Shown here one piece after another: positions 12,040-23,200 of a stretch of 64,000 nt of DNA. Both the position numbers and the translations under genes were made by a program. This stretch comes from Sindora glabra (Eukaryota > Streptophyta > Magnoliopsida > Fabales > Fabaceae), in assembly GCA_020226215.1 (NCBI GenBank), contig CM035234.1:48425275-48489274 (forward strand), given 5' to 3'. Numbering within the stretch: the stretch's first letter is position 1; the number at the start of each line of letters is the position of its first letter. The notes beneath the pieces are model-generated. The model was not told the DNA's origin, did no database searches, and saw only the letters and a list, made by a program, of their open reading frames with translations.

Positions 12040-13233
12040 ATGTCAAAGAGAAAAAAGACAACTGCCAGGAAAACAACCGAGGGTAGTACTTTTAGAGGGA
12101 CCTCCTCTAAGGGACCAACACCTCTATTCTTGGAGTTCACAGAAGAGGCTCATATTCAAGCCTTTGTTAGACATAAGGACCGGTCGTTTGTAGAAGGCCG
12201 ATACTTAGATTGGGCAGTATTGAGAGAGTTCGGCCTGGAGGATGAGATCCGTGAGAACCATTAGTATAGGTGCTTGGGAGGCATTCTTTCAGATTAGAGA
12301 GCCTACCTACAGGGAGTTTACCTTAGAGTTTCTTAGCACTTTCTACTTAGAGAGATATTTTGGGACAGTTGATTCGGCCGACACAATGTAGTTCCGTCTT
12401 GGGGGAGTCACTTATTCCATGAGCGTGACCCAGCTCTCAGTGCACCTAGGACTTTATTTTGACGAGTTTATAACCACTCCTGAGTATCATGATATGCTGA
12501 TAGGACTGCCCCACGAGACTCAGGAGTGGCGAGTATGGGCTGATATTGCTATCGGGAACACTTATGATCCCACCAAGAGTAAGGCATCTAGTCTCAGGAG
12601 AGTTGTCTGGGGAGTTATCCACTCCATCTTCAATCACACTTTGAGTGGACGGGGGCACAGTTATGGGGTCGTGAGCACTGCTGATGTACTCTTCTTATAT
12701 AGCATGATCCAGAGAGTGTCTATTCATATTGGAGGTGCATTTGCACATTTCTTCTCGACTCAAGCATCAGATAGACGAGCTGCGAGCATTGCTGCTGGTC
12801 CATATGTTACCAAACTAGCCAGGCGGTTAGGCGTCTTTGATCGACCTTATGGATCCCTCACCATAGTATCCCACATGACACCCCTGCGAAGGGGCATTCT
12901 TCTGGCTATGGGGATCCATCCTGTGCAGCAGCATCCCCATGAGGAGGAACAGGATATTCCAGGAGATGATGGCGATCGTGATTCAGCTCCTGAGATGGGT
13001 TTGTCATCTTTTGCGGGGGCAGAGTTCCATCCGAGACCTACTTCCGGGACATATTATCTGGTCAACAGTAGATTCTGGCTGAGCTTCGGCTTATCTCCGA
13101 GTGTCAGACGAGGATTGAGGGTTTTTATGACGACTTGGACAGGCGATCCAAACATATTGAGAGCATGGTTGAGCCCCTGTTCCAGCTTTTCCACCCCTCT
13201 TCCCCAGCTGATTCGGACCCTCTTACTCAGTAG
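12040..13233 (+). pseudogene. Third ORF in env-like position of the Athila element
   Basis: Starts MSKRKKTTARKT at 12040, a basic N-terminus. It continues into the region found in many plant gypsy elements and often labelled putative plant transposon protein (FLEFTEEAHIQAFVRHKDRS; GRYLDWAVLREFGLEDEI; REPTYREFTLEFLSTF; FRLGGVTYSMSVTQLSVHLG). It ends in an acidic and hydrophilic tail. Defects are a stop at 12262, an apparent one-base loss near 12280, a TAG at about 12390 (for Gln) and a shift near 13105. The C-terminus makes sense only in the shifted frame, which ends at TAG 13231-13233. I see no signal peptide or convincing transmembrane segment in the corrected frame, so calling it an envelope protein is not supported. 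Function unknown. Confidence 0.75.
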
Positions 13234-13623
13234 CTTGGACTGTTCATTTTTCCTTTTTACTTATATATTTTGCTTTTTACTTATTCCTCCTTTCTACTTC
13301 CATTTATCTGGTTTGTACTTATATTGACTATACACTTTCATTTACTTTTTATCATTTTAACTATTTCTCTTTTATTTTCTTGCACTTTTAATATTAATGT
13401 CTGTAATAACTAATAGCATATTTTCTCCAGTATTGCATCTTCTTTCTTTTAGATTACCAGCCTCCTCTCTCGCTCCTACTCTGTCTCTACTTCTGGATCT
13501 CCCTGTAGTCATGATCTATACTGGACAACCATGTTCCACTTGTCAAGGAAGTTTCAGTCCCCCATCTATTCTCTGTCTCTTTTCCATTTACTTTTCTATA
13601 CATTGAGGACAATGTCCAATTTT

Positions 13624-13636
13624 AAGTGTGGGGGAG
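13624..13636 (+). other. Second polypurine-tract-like motif
   Basis: AAGTGTGGGGGAG is nearly identical to the true PPT at 15081-15095 (AAAGTGTGGGGGAATT) but lies 1.46 kb upstream, just after the third ORF. It could act as an additional plus-strand primer, or be a remnant. Confidence 0.55.
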
Positions 13637-14925
13637 CAGTGTTTAGATTGTTTTGCAATGTTTTGCACTTGAATCTGCTTGATTGATTTTGAGTACTGAA
13701 ATTTACTCCAAATTCTATAATATGTAAAAGAAAAATTGTTAAAAAAATTTTTTAATAAAATTTTTAATTTTTAAGGCAATCTTTTGAATAAAATGATTGG
13801 TTCATGCCTTGCTCCTTTAATGATTATCTGGTAAGTTAATAAGGAAAATCTAAAGCTTAAAGCTAAGAGAAATAAGCATAATTGACCTTTGTGAGATTTG
13901 AGCCTTTTTGAACAACTTTCACATTAGAATTTGAAGCTCATTTTTATCTTCTTGAGGGACTATGTCATCACTCTTGACTTTTTGTTCTAGAACTTGCATT
14001 TGCTCTTTTTGAGGCTACATTTTATGTATTTTGCATGTAAAAAATGATGAGGCCATGTTTCTTTACCCTTTTTATTTGTTTTGATTATTTGAATCCTTTT
14101 CTTTGATATACCTTAAACCATTTTCAATTTTTCCCCTAGTTAGCCACTTTGAACCTTGGACCTTTATTTCTAGCCTAACCCAACCCATCCCATGTGCATC
14201 TAAAGCCACTGCCCAAGTGAACTTGAACCTTAGGGTTTAAGGGAACTTAGACACATTACATGAGTTTGGCTATCACTTAGAGGTCTTTACTTAGTGCTGC
14301 TAGTCAGATAAATTAATTTATAGCTTTAATTTTAAAAAAAATAACAATAATAAAAAAAATGAAAAAAATGGTGTTAAATAAATAATTTGGAAAGAAGAAA
14401 AGGAAGAAAAGCTTGTTAGGAAATAAATAAATAAATAAATAAAAGGGAAGAAGAAAATGTTGTGTTTGCTGATATATATATATATAAAGAGAAGAAAAAG
14501 GGAGAGAATAGGGGTTGAAGCAAGGTAGTATACTAAAATGAGTAATGGAACTCGACAATGGTCAAGTTCAAGATCAATGTGTCTTTTCCCTTCAACTCAT
14601 GACTTGATCACTTTTCACCCCTTGATTTTCCTTTTCCTTTATCCTCACCATTTTCCCTAATAAAGTCCTCTGATTTGCGTGCATTTTACAATATAGTAGT
14701 GGAGATTAGAGTTTTTGCAAGCATATGGTAGTATTAAGTCTTGAGCTGATTGATTTGAGAGTATACACAAGCCTAATCTTGAGAGTGTGAGTAAACACTT
14801 TACCTGTGAGGCTATTCTCTTTTGCTTTTATGCTGAGGATTGACTTGTTTAGTTGCTTTATTTTCATTTAGTTGCTTGGCATGACTTGATCCTAATCTTT
14901 AATTTGTTGAATGATTGCCTGATGT

Positions 14926-14928
<3 letters not shown>

Positions 14929-15008
<80 letters not shown>

Positions 15009-15011
15009 TAA
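14929..15011. repeat. (AT)n microsatellite
   Basis: About 80 bp of almost pure AT dinucleotides, interrupted only near the right end. Confidence 0.95.
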
Positions 15012-15080
15012 GAAGAGAAGAAGAAAAATTGGAGTAGATTTCTTGTTCTCTTACTTCCTTACTCAAGGACGAGCAAGATT

Positions 15081-15095
15081 AAAGTGTGGGGGAAT
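15081..15095 (+). other. Athila polypurine tract
   Basis: AAAGTGTGGGGGAAT abuts the 3' LTR. It is the expected plus-strand DNA primer. Confidence 0.85.
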
Positions 15096-16579
15096 TGATA
15101 AATGCACAATTGTGCTTAAATTTTATGTGTTTCATCACTGATTTACTTAATATCTTGTGCAAAAATTGATTGAAAAGGATACTTAGATGCTCGATATTTT
15201 GTTTTCAGGTTTTAGAGTGACACATATGAGCATTAGAAAAGGATCTAGAGTCAAAACCGTGCGAATTGTGGAGAATCGAAGCAAAGTTGCTCACTTGGCA
15301 AAGAACACGGGGTATGGGAACCTCGTGTGGAGGGCCGTGTATCTTTCTGGATTGCTTCGAAGCTTCATTGAGCTGCTTAGAGAAGAACACGGGGGTAAAC
15401 ACGGGCCGTGTCATTCCCTGTGTACCATACTGCCCTTCACTTCTAAGGTAAACACGGGGAGTGTCACACCCCGTGTATCATGCTGACCAGCCTTCGTAGA
15501 AGAACACGGGGTACAACATGGGCCATGTCATACCCCGTGTACAATACTGCTTGACACTTCGCAAGTAAACATGGGGAGTGTTGCACCCCGTGTACCATGC
15601 TGCTCAACTTTCGCAGAGAAACACGGGGTAGAACACGGGCCGTGTCATACCCCGTGTACATTACCCATATAAGTTTTGTGCAAAAAATTAGAAGGGGAGG
15701 AGGAGAAACCAAAAAATTAAAAGATGAGCTATTAGGAGAAACCCTAGGAAAGACCTATACTTACCAAGGGCAACTTCTAACGTGGATTCAAGCAAAGGAT
15801 TGAAGATTCAAGCAAGGAATTTGTAGAGCTTCATGATTTGTTTGAATTCCCTCTCTATTTTCTGGTTTTCTTCTAGTTTTGTAATGTCTTCACACTAAAC
15901 CCTTGTACTCAGTTGGGGTGAACTTGTTCATGAATTTATGGAATTGATTTTTATATAATCTAGCTTGATTTACTATTGATTTATGATTTGATTATGCTAT
16001 TTTGTACTTGAACAAACCAATACTTTCGGAATATTGGATTTGTGTTAAGGATTAGTTGATTCTAGGTTGAAATGACCAATTAATTAATCAAACCTTGCAT
16101 GATCATTGGGAATATCAGTTAGACTTAGGAATTAAGCTAATTGGATTCTTTGGCACAGGATGAAATGTCTGAAAATGGATTTTAAGGCAATGTTAATGCA
16201 ACCTAGATGAGTGATTACTAGAGAAATTCTGGGCACTTAATCTTTTGGTTAGTAGCTAGTAGCTTTGCAATGAGGTATAGCTTATTTTTGGTAATCCAGC
16301 AATCTAAATTAACAGTAAACCAAGTTAGAGGATTATCTTCATTCCATAATGAAATGTACAAGGGAACCTTAAGCTGAGTACGCTTTTATTTCATTGAATT
16401 AAACCTTTTTTGATAACTAAGCTCTATTTTTTACATTTTATCCTTAATTCACATTATCAATCGATACACCTAGATAATTTTCCTTGAAATTCAGTTAGTA
16501 TTCAACGTTCAATCCCTGTGGAGATGATATCTTTTATACTATAACTTGACTTAACCCGTGCACTTGCAGGATCACATCA
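15096..16579 (+). repeat. Athila 3' LTR
   Basis: It starts TGATAAATGCACAATTGTGC and ends ...GGATCACATCA, and aligns with 3572-5054. It carries its own copy of the CACGGG array (15304-15660) and TATA-like box (about 15666-15673). This copy preserves more CpG-containing CACGGG words than the 5' LTR. Confidence 0.95.
15304..15660. repeat. CACGGG/CCCGTG dyad repeat array in the 3' LTR
   Basis: Same organisation as 3779-4134. The last unit, ACACGGGGTAGAACACGGGC followed by CGTGTCATACCCCGTGT, is the best-preserved dyad in the window. Confidence 0.85.
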
Positions 16580-16584
16580 GTCAT
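16580..16584. repeat. Target site duplication GTCAT (right), Athila
   Basis: Pairs with 3567-3571. Confidence 0.93.
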
Positions 16585-17590
16585 CATACATCGTACCATC
16601 TCTATGAGTGTTCTATCCTCCGCTCTGTGACTCCATTCTACTTCGGTGTGCCAAGCATATTGTAACTAACTTTTATTCCACACTTTTGCAAATATTTTGC
16701 AAAAGGACCAGGGTTTCTTCCAATTTCATCATATCTGCCATAAAATTCACCACTTTTGTTTAAGTGTACACATTTGATTTGCTTTCCCAATTTCAGTTCA
16801 ATTGCAGCTTTGAACCTTTTGAAGGCTTCTAATGCTTCACACTTTTCAGAGAGAATTTCTACCTATCCAAATCTTGAATAATCATCAGTGAAGGTGATAA
16901 AGTATTTGAAACCTCCTATTGCATTGGGTGAGATGGGCCCACACACATCAATATGGATTAACTCCAAAATACTTTCTTTCCTGGTCTTTTTCCCTTTTCT
17001 AACTCTAGCTGTTAGGTTTTCTTTGATGCAGTCTACACAGACGCTGAAATCTAAGAAGTCAAGATTTGGTTAAATTCCTTCTTTTATTAATCGTTCCAGT
17101 CTTTCTTTGGAGATGTGACTTAATCTTCTATGCCAAAGCATTGAAGAAGTTTTATTTAATCTTGGTCTTTTATTTCCAACAACTGAGTTAATGGAATTTT
17201 CAAAAGTATTATCCAAATCAGTTTTATATAAGCCATTATTCAAAGTACTAGTTCCAATAACACAGGAGTCGTAATATAACTTAAAATTATTATTTCCAAA
17301 TAAACATGAATATCCATCTTAGTCTAAACAAGTAATAGAAATCTAATTCCTTTTCATGGAAGGTACAAAAATAACATTTTTCAATTTTAAAATATGACCA
17401 GTAGACAGATGTAAAGAAACGACTCCTATGTGTTGAACTTATACTTTGTCTCCATTTCCTAATCTCAAAGCTATTTCACCCTTACTTGGCCTCCTTAGAT
17501 TTCTCAGCACATGCAAGTAATTAGTGACATGGATAGTGGCACCAGTATCTAACCACCAAGTGTTAGAATGAACTTCAATACTATTGGATT
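16585..17590 (-). pseudogene. Copia-1 protease and integrase, 5' part of pol
   Basis: Read leftwards from about 17570: the retropepsin motif WLDTGATIHVTN (about 17520-17560), a GAG-pre-integrase segment with an HH..CC finger, then integrase core pieces (ELIHIDVCGP; FTDDYSRFG) ending in DRTLIEMVRCMM at 16585. That point continues as THSSLPEF at 3566 once the Athila element is removed. Several frames must be combined and many stops are present. Protein homology is judged by eye. Confidence 0.85.
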
Positions 17591-17599
17591 TAGAACAAA

Positions 17600-18434
17600 C
17601 TAGAGCTAAAAGGTTACCTTTCTTTTTTTTTTTTAAGCCATTTCTTAAATTTGAAGCAATCTACCCTTTGTGCCCATACTTCTTGCAGAATTTACAGTTT
17701 CCTTTGAATGTGGCTTTCTTTGGCTTATGCTATTGCTCCCTCACATCATTCTTCTTCCTTTCATGATTGGATTTCCCTTTATTGTTCTTCTGGAAGAGTC
17801 TATTTACTTGTCCAGAACTCAAACCATGAGAGACGAAATTTGCCACTTGCATCTCTGTCTTCTTTATATCCTTTTCTACTTGAGTCATTATAGAAATCAT
17901 CTCATTAATGGTCCATTCTCCTTTCCGAGTATTGTAAAATGTTTTCAGCACATTAAATTGAGGAGGAAGAGACTCCAGAGCTTGCCAAATCAAGTAACTA
18001 TCACCCAGATCAACATTCATGCTCTTTAATTGACTGTAATAATGCATCGGTTTCATTATATGCTCCCGAACACCACTCACTCCATCATACATGGTCTTCT
18101 CCAATAAAGATAAATAATGTCCTTTTTCAACTTTATCAAATTTAACATATTTTTCAGCTATTGAATTCAGGAATGCTTTCGCCGTCTGATTATCAGGAAT
18201 ACTTTGCTTAGTGGTCTTATCCATAGTATACTTTATCACCATCAGATAAACTCTGTTAGAATGAGTCCATTTTTCATGTTGTGCCTTTTGAGTAGGAGTT
18301 AACTCTTCATTGATTTTTGATTCTTCTTCACGCAAAGCCAGATCAAGTTTTGAGACTGTCAGATACAGTTTCAAGGATTCCACCTAATCCTTATGATTGG
18401 TCCCATTTAAAGTTTTCACAGAGGTAAGTTGCAT
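17600..18434 (-). pseudogene. Copia-1 gag
   Basis: The likely start is the ATG at 18434 (MQLTSVKTLNGTN). A TAG where Trp is expected (NHK-D-stop-VESLKLYL) is followed by a frame open for 217 codons (18383-17730). That frame has the UBN2-type copia gag domain (LPPQFNVLKTFYN; EWTINEMISIM). A CCHC knuckle (CKFCKKYGH...C) lies at about 17660-17705; one base appears lost inside it (GGG-TAG), which shifts the frame. Gag would form the RNA-containing particle. Confidence 0.88.
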
Positions 18435-19214
18435 AGGAACAGATGCTAAGGAAAATTATTAAAATTTATGAAATTAATCATAAATTAACAACATAGCATG
18501 TTTGAACAATAATCATGCTTAAATTTTCCTCACAATTATGCAACTATTTATAATATAATACTATGATACTTAGTACTGGTGGGGTATAAGTATTATAACA
18601 CAATACAAGAATCACATGCTAAATTCTTAAAACCTAACACTGATAGGATATTTAAAATTTTAGAAAATTAACATATAATTCTAATACTCATGTTATCACC
18701 TACAAACTACATTAATAGAATTATACCAATAGGGTATAATTTTCATTAGTAAAGTACTCTTCTAATTTTTTTATTCCAAAATTTAATTATCATAATAGTG
18801 ATTTAATCAACACAATATATACATTAAATAAAACATTAAAAGAATTTTATGCAATTAACCCACGATAGGTAAGTTTGATTACATAAAATTTAAAAGCATA
18901 ACATAAGCAATTATAATCTTTGTATAAATTAAAAATTAATTGTATATTAATGATAAAATTAAGAAAATATGCCTATAGTATATAAATTATCAAAAAAATT
19001 TTTTACACAGTTCACAATTATACAAAGATTATATAGTAAAAATTTCAAATCAAAATTTAATTAAACTAATACTAAAAAAATTAAAACAAAAATTAATAAA
19101 AATATTTTATTTCCAAAAATTATGAAAAATTATCAAAAATTAAGCTCGGATAGTGGAGTACAACCGTATACATATATAAAACACAACCATATATAGATAA
19201 CATAAAATATGGAA

Positions 19215-19262
<48 letters not shown>

Positions 19263-19817
19263 GAAACATCAGAAAGTATATATGAGGTTAGAAGAAAACC
19301 AAAACTAACGTCAGAAAGTATATATATGATGTTAGTAGAAAACCAAAACTAAGGTTCTCCTTTCAGTAACATATATATATATATATATATTCGGTTATAT
19401 ACATATAGAGAATCGTATAGAAAAGTTAAGTATATATATATGTAATCGGAAAGAAAAGTCAAAGAATCGCAAACCAAAACTATACATATATTTATATAAA
19501 GTGAACATCAGCTTGTTGTATGTATAAATGCTGAATTAAAAAAAATAGAAAATTCATATCAAGTTTATCAAGATTCAGAAGTTTATCAAGTTTCCATATC
19601 TCCGAAACAAATTCAAAATTGTTGTCAAAATTTAATCTCAATTCCAATAAATAACATTCTAGTTTAAATTAGATAAGAAATAGTAAATTTAAAATAATAT
19701 TGCCATAATTATTTTCTGATTTATTATGGCTAAAACATATAAAGAATTCATCCAAGGTAAAATATAAAACAGTAAAATGCAATTTGTGCAATTTGACTCA
19801 TCAATATGGATTTTCCA
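18435..19817 (-). other. Copia-1 5' leader
   Basis: Non-coding, very AT-rich. It contains an (AT)n run at about 19214-19256 and a two-copy repeat of about 50 bp at 19265-19356 (each copy CAGAAAGTATATAT... GAAAACCAAAACTAA). Confidence 0.7.
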
Positions 19818-19830
19818 GCTCTGATACTAA
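19818..19830 (-). other. Copia-1 primer-binding site (Met tRNA type)
   Basis: Read on the minus strand it is TTAGTATCAGAGC. This is one transition from the copia consensus TGGTATCAGAGC, complementary to the plant initiator tRNA-Met 3' end. It lies one base from the 5' LTR. Confidence 0.85.
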
Positions 19831-19831
19831 T

Positions 19832-20282
19832 TGTTAAAATTTTAGAATTCAAAAAAATAATTTAATATTTATACAACTATAAATCCATAAAAAGGAGTAC
19901 AATAATTGCACAAATAAAATAAAGAGTTTTCGAATTACTTGACCCTTCTGCTGCATGCATGATGTCTGATTATGAGATTGGCTGAATCACTGCCCACTCG
20001 TCCTCAGGTGAGTCTCAGAAAGAATATTGGGAATTACAAACTGCAATGTGATGAAAGATTATAATTCACCTTATAAGGAGATGAGTAGGGATCCTAACCC
20101 TAATTAAAACCCAACTAGGATTAATTGGCTCATCACAATTAATCTAGAATAAGGCATATGCACACACTTTAGAGTTTTAATATAACACAAAGTCTAGGCA
20201 TTATTATTATATTAATGAAATTGAATTTATATTTAATTCAAATATATATTAAAATGTGTTAGTCCACAAAATTTATTTTACA
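19832..20282 (-). repeat. Copia-1 5' LTR
   Basis: 451 bp, TG...CA ends intact, pairs with 581-1031. Confidence 0.95.
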
Positions 20283-20287
20283 GTATA
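20283..20287. repeat. Target site duplication GTATA (right), Copia-1
   Basis: Pairs with 576-580. Confidence 0.9.
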
Positions 20288-23200
20288 CCATCAATCTGTC
20301 ATTACCCCGTCTCATTGTCATCCTTACTGCATAACATAAAAGAACAATGAATGACATCAACAGCTTAAGAAAGGAAATAAGAAAACAAAACCAAAAGCTA
20401 ATCAAATAATGGAAAATGGAAGTTTTGTATGCATGAAAGAAGCCATGAAAAAGCTAATTTCAAAATGAGAAGTTCAAAGATGAAATATAGTATACAATGA
20501 CCAATTAACTTCTTCTAAAAATAAGTTCTTTTTTTGGTTTTTTCTTCTTTACACTTTTCTTTTCTTTTTTGTTTTTCTTTTCTTTATTCTTCCCTTTTTT
20601 TTGTACTTTAATTTTCACTTTTGATCCATGCTCTTATTTATCTTTTGCTTTTCTTCTTTGTGATTCACTTTCTTTTGATTTCTCCTTGATTTTCTTCATT
20701 TAGAAACCCAGATAATTATTTAACAACTTTGGTGTTAATCAAAACAAGGTAAGGGGTATTACAATTGAGAACCTCAAGTGAAGAAGAGGTATTTAATTAC
20801 TATACTTGGCTACTTGAAGTTTGGGTAGTCTCTACCTTGCACTACTCCATTACTATAGTTAAACATTAAATAACTTTTTAAAGGGTAATTGACTACAAGA
20901 TTCAAATAACACAAAATCGGTGCTTTTTGCCTTCAACTACTCGACTACAATTTTCAAATAATGTGCTATTTTGTGTGGTATTTGAATACTTGAAGCTAAA
21001 TTTCATGATTTTGAACTTTAGTCAAACAATTTCAAAACATCTTTCAAATTAATCAAAGCTTCCATAAAATTTGCTAAAATTAACAAATTTAAGACACATA
21101 AAGCAAGAAAAAACCATTATATATAACCTCATTAGTGCATTTACAATTCATAGAATGAATCATATCACAATTCATGCACAAATTATCTAATAAGTTCATA
21201 GTTTCATTATGAAACCTTATAGAGCAATGCATTTCTTTTCATAGAATTTCTATCAATAATTAAGCATACTTTTAGGACATTAACACATTAGTATGCTTGT
21301 GATTGAAAAAAATATTAGTTTAAAATGACTTTGTGGAAATCATGATTTTTACAATAAAACTATAGAGTTCACAAACTTGGATTTTTCAAGTTCCACAACT
21401 TTTAATTCTAAGCAAATTCAATCCTATGCTTTGTACAATATTCTAACAAGTAAGAAAATTATTTATCCTTACTAACTTAAGAACTTAAGCTTGCTACTTA
21501 GTAGTAGTAAAAATGCTCCATTTCATTACATAATAACATTTTTTTTGCCATTGCATAATAACATTTAAAAGTCAAGAAAATAGTCACAAATTCGTACTAA
21601 GTTTTTCAAACATTCTTATGCTTAGGAATTTCATTTAAAATAATAAACTTTGTTGAAAATTTTTTAAAATTTCTATAACTAATATTTTAATAACATTTTA
21701 AAACATTTTTCATAATCAAATAAGCTATACAAGGTACTCTTACAACCATATATCAAAACACCTCAAATGAGGTATATTTAACTTTGAAATTCCAAATAAA
21801 ATAACAAACTTTAATGAAATTTTATAAAATTTCTAAAATTATTATTTAGTCATAAAATATCATTTTCAGCCATTTTTAAACTTAAAACAATCCATATAAA
21901 TTATGCATAACTTTAACTATAAAAAATGCCTTAAAGTGGGCTTTCATGGCTTTTAAAAATCTATTTTATATGCAAATCTTTATTAATTTTTCTTAAAATC
22001 ACTACCCAAGTTTCCAAGGCTCAAAAAATCATTTGAAAACCATTTTTATGCATAAAACAAGTTATACAAGTCATCAAAACATTTGTTAGTAAAAATCATT
22101 TTGTAAGAAAACTTTTACTACTTGGAAACATTGGTTTAGAAACTAATTTTTTTTTTCATCTTTTCATAAACTTTCAAACATGTTTTTTAAAATGATCTTG
22201 CTACAAACTATTAGTATAGGTGCTTAATAGCATTAATTTTTTTGTTTAAAACATAATGTAGTAAGTTTTCCTTACAAAAATAAAAAATTTCTTCCATAAA
22301 ACAACAAAGAGCTCGTGAGAATTTTGCTTGAAAACTTTAATGTATTCTTTGGAAAACTTTCATATTAGAGTGTATTTTAGTGTTTTATTATTTTTTATCA
22401 AGAAAAATAGAAAATTTCTAATGAAATTAACCATAGAAAATTGAAGAGCTTTCATTATGCAAAACCTATCTATTTTTGTTTTCAAAGCTTAGTATTCATG
22501 CATTTTATCATCTTAAATTTGAGTGGAGCATAGTATAACATCTTTTGAGTTTCAAAAATAGAATCTTTACTTATTTAAATCCAAGAACAATTGTATGCTT
22601 CTTACTACTTTTCTCATCAAATTTGTCTTTCATTTCCATGTAAAAATAATGTTTTCAGACTTGACAAATTTTAAAAATCATTGCAAAAACATCTTCCTCA
22701 AAATTAATTTCTTCAAAACATTTTCTTGGGTTTAAAGATAACATATTTGCAAATAATCCATCATGAATTTCATGGCTTAAGCAGAACAACAACATTAAGC
22801 ATAACCATATATATATTTTATACAAAAACATCTTCAAGAAAGAAAACTAAAAGGAAAAGAAGTGGATTTCCACTCACATAAGAAAGCTTGTAATGCTTGA
22901 TTTTTTCACCTAGAATTCAAAGTGTAGCATTTAAAATAACATCGAATTAGTGAACAATTTAAAGAAAGAAATAGAAACTTACTAGAAAGTAGCATGAATA
23001 CTCAAGAACTCACTTCTTTTCTTTTCACTATCTTTCTAGCCATGCACATGTTTGTGCGAGGAAGAAATGAACTAATGCTAGCTATAGGAAAATTTTAAGT
23101 AACCTCCAAGTAAATGACTTCATCTTGCATTATCTAGCTTGCATCATTTTTTAGTATTCTAAGAATATACTTTCCTAAGCTTATCATCTTAGTGTATGTG

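Larger units (their letters stand above)
13234..15080 (+). other. Athila 3' non-coding region
   Basis: No coding sequence is seen. Notable parts are a PPT-like purine tract at 13624-13636, an A-rich stretch at 14325-14460 and a long (AT)n microsatellite at 14929-15011. The short open frames here are composition shadows. Confidence 0.7.
3572..16579 (+). mobile_element. Athila-type Ty3/gypsy retrotransposon nested in Copia-1
   Basis: This is a complete but decayed gypsy element of about 13.0 kb. In order it has: 5' LTR (3572-5054), tRNA-Asp-type PBS, gag, protease, RT, RNase H, integrase, a non-coding stretch with CACGGG repeats, a third ORF in the env-like position, a long 3' untranslated part, PPT and 3' LTR (15096-16579). 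Integrase lying after RNase H marks it as gypsy. The tRNA-Asp PBS, the extra ORF after pol and the overall size fit the Athila lineage. LTR divergence over the first ~390 bp is about 5% by hand count, nearly all transitions. In-frame stops are mostly single C-to-T or G-to-A changes, the pattern left by methylated-cytosine decay. Confidence 0.93.
581..20282 (-). mobile_element. Copia-1: Ty1/copia LTR retrotransposon, interrupted
   Basis: This is a full-length but dead Ty1/copia element read on the minus strand. The 5' LTR is at 19832-20282 and the 3' LTR at 581-1031. The PBS matches initiator Met tRNA. The order gag, protease, integrase, RT, RNase H is the copia order. About 13 kb of its length is a younger Athila element (3572-16579) inserted within the integrase coding region. 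Both LTRs are 451 bp and differ by roughly 10% by eye, so the insertion is old. All coding segments carry stops or frameshifts, so it is non-autonomous today. Confidence 0.95.

Noticed and set aside
14313..14558. 81-codon minus-strand frame rich in Phe and Tyr
   Set aside because: It is the reverse of an A-rich non-coding tract in the Athila 3' region.
20745..20770. Possible LTR end GGGGTATTACA
   Set aside because: No matching TGTCA-type start and no target duplication found within reach, so not called as an element.
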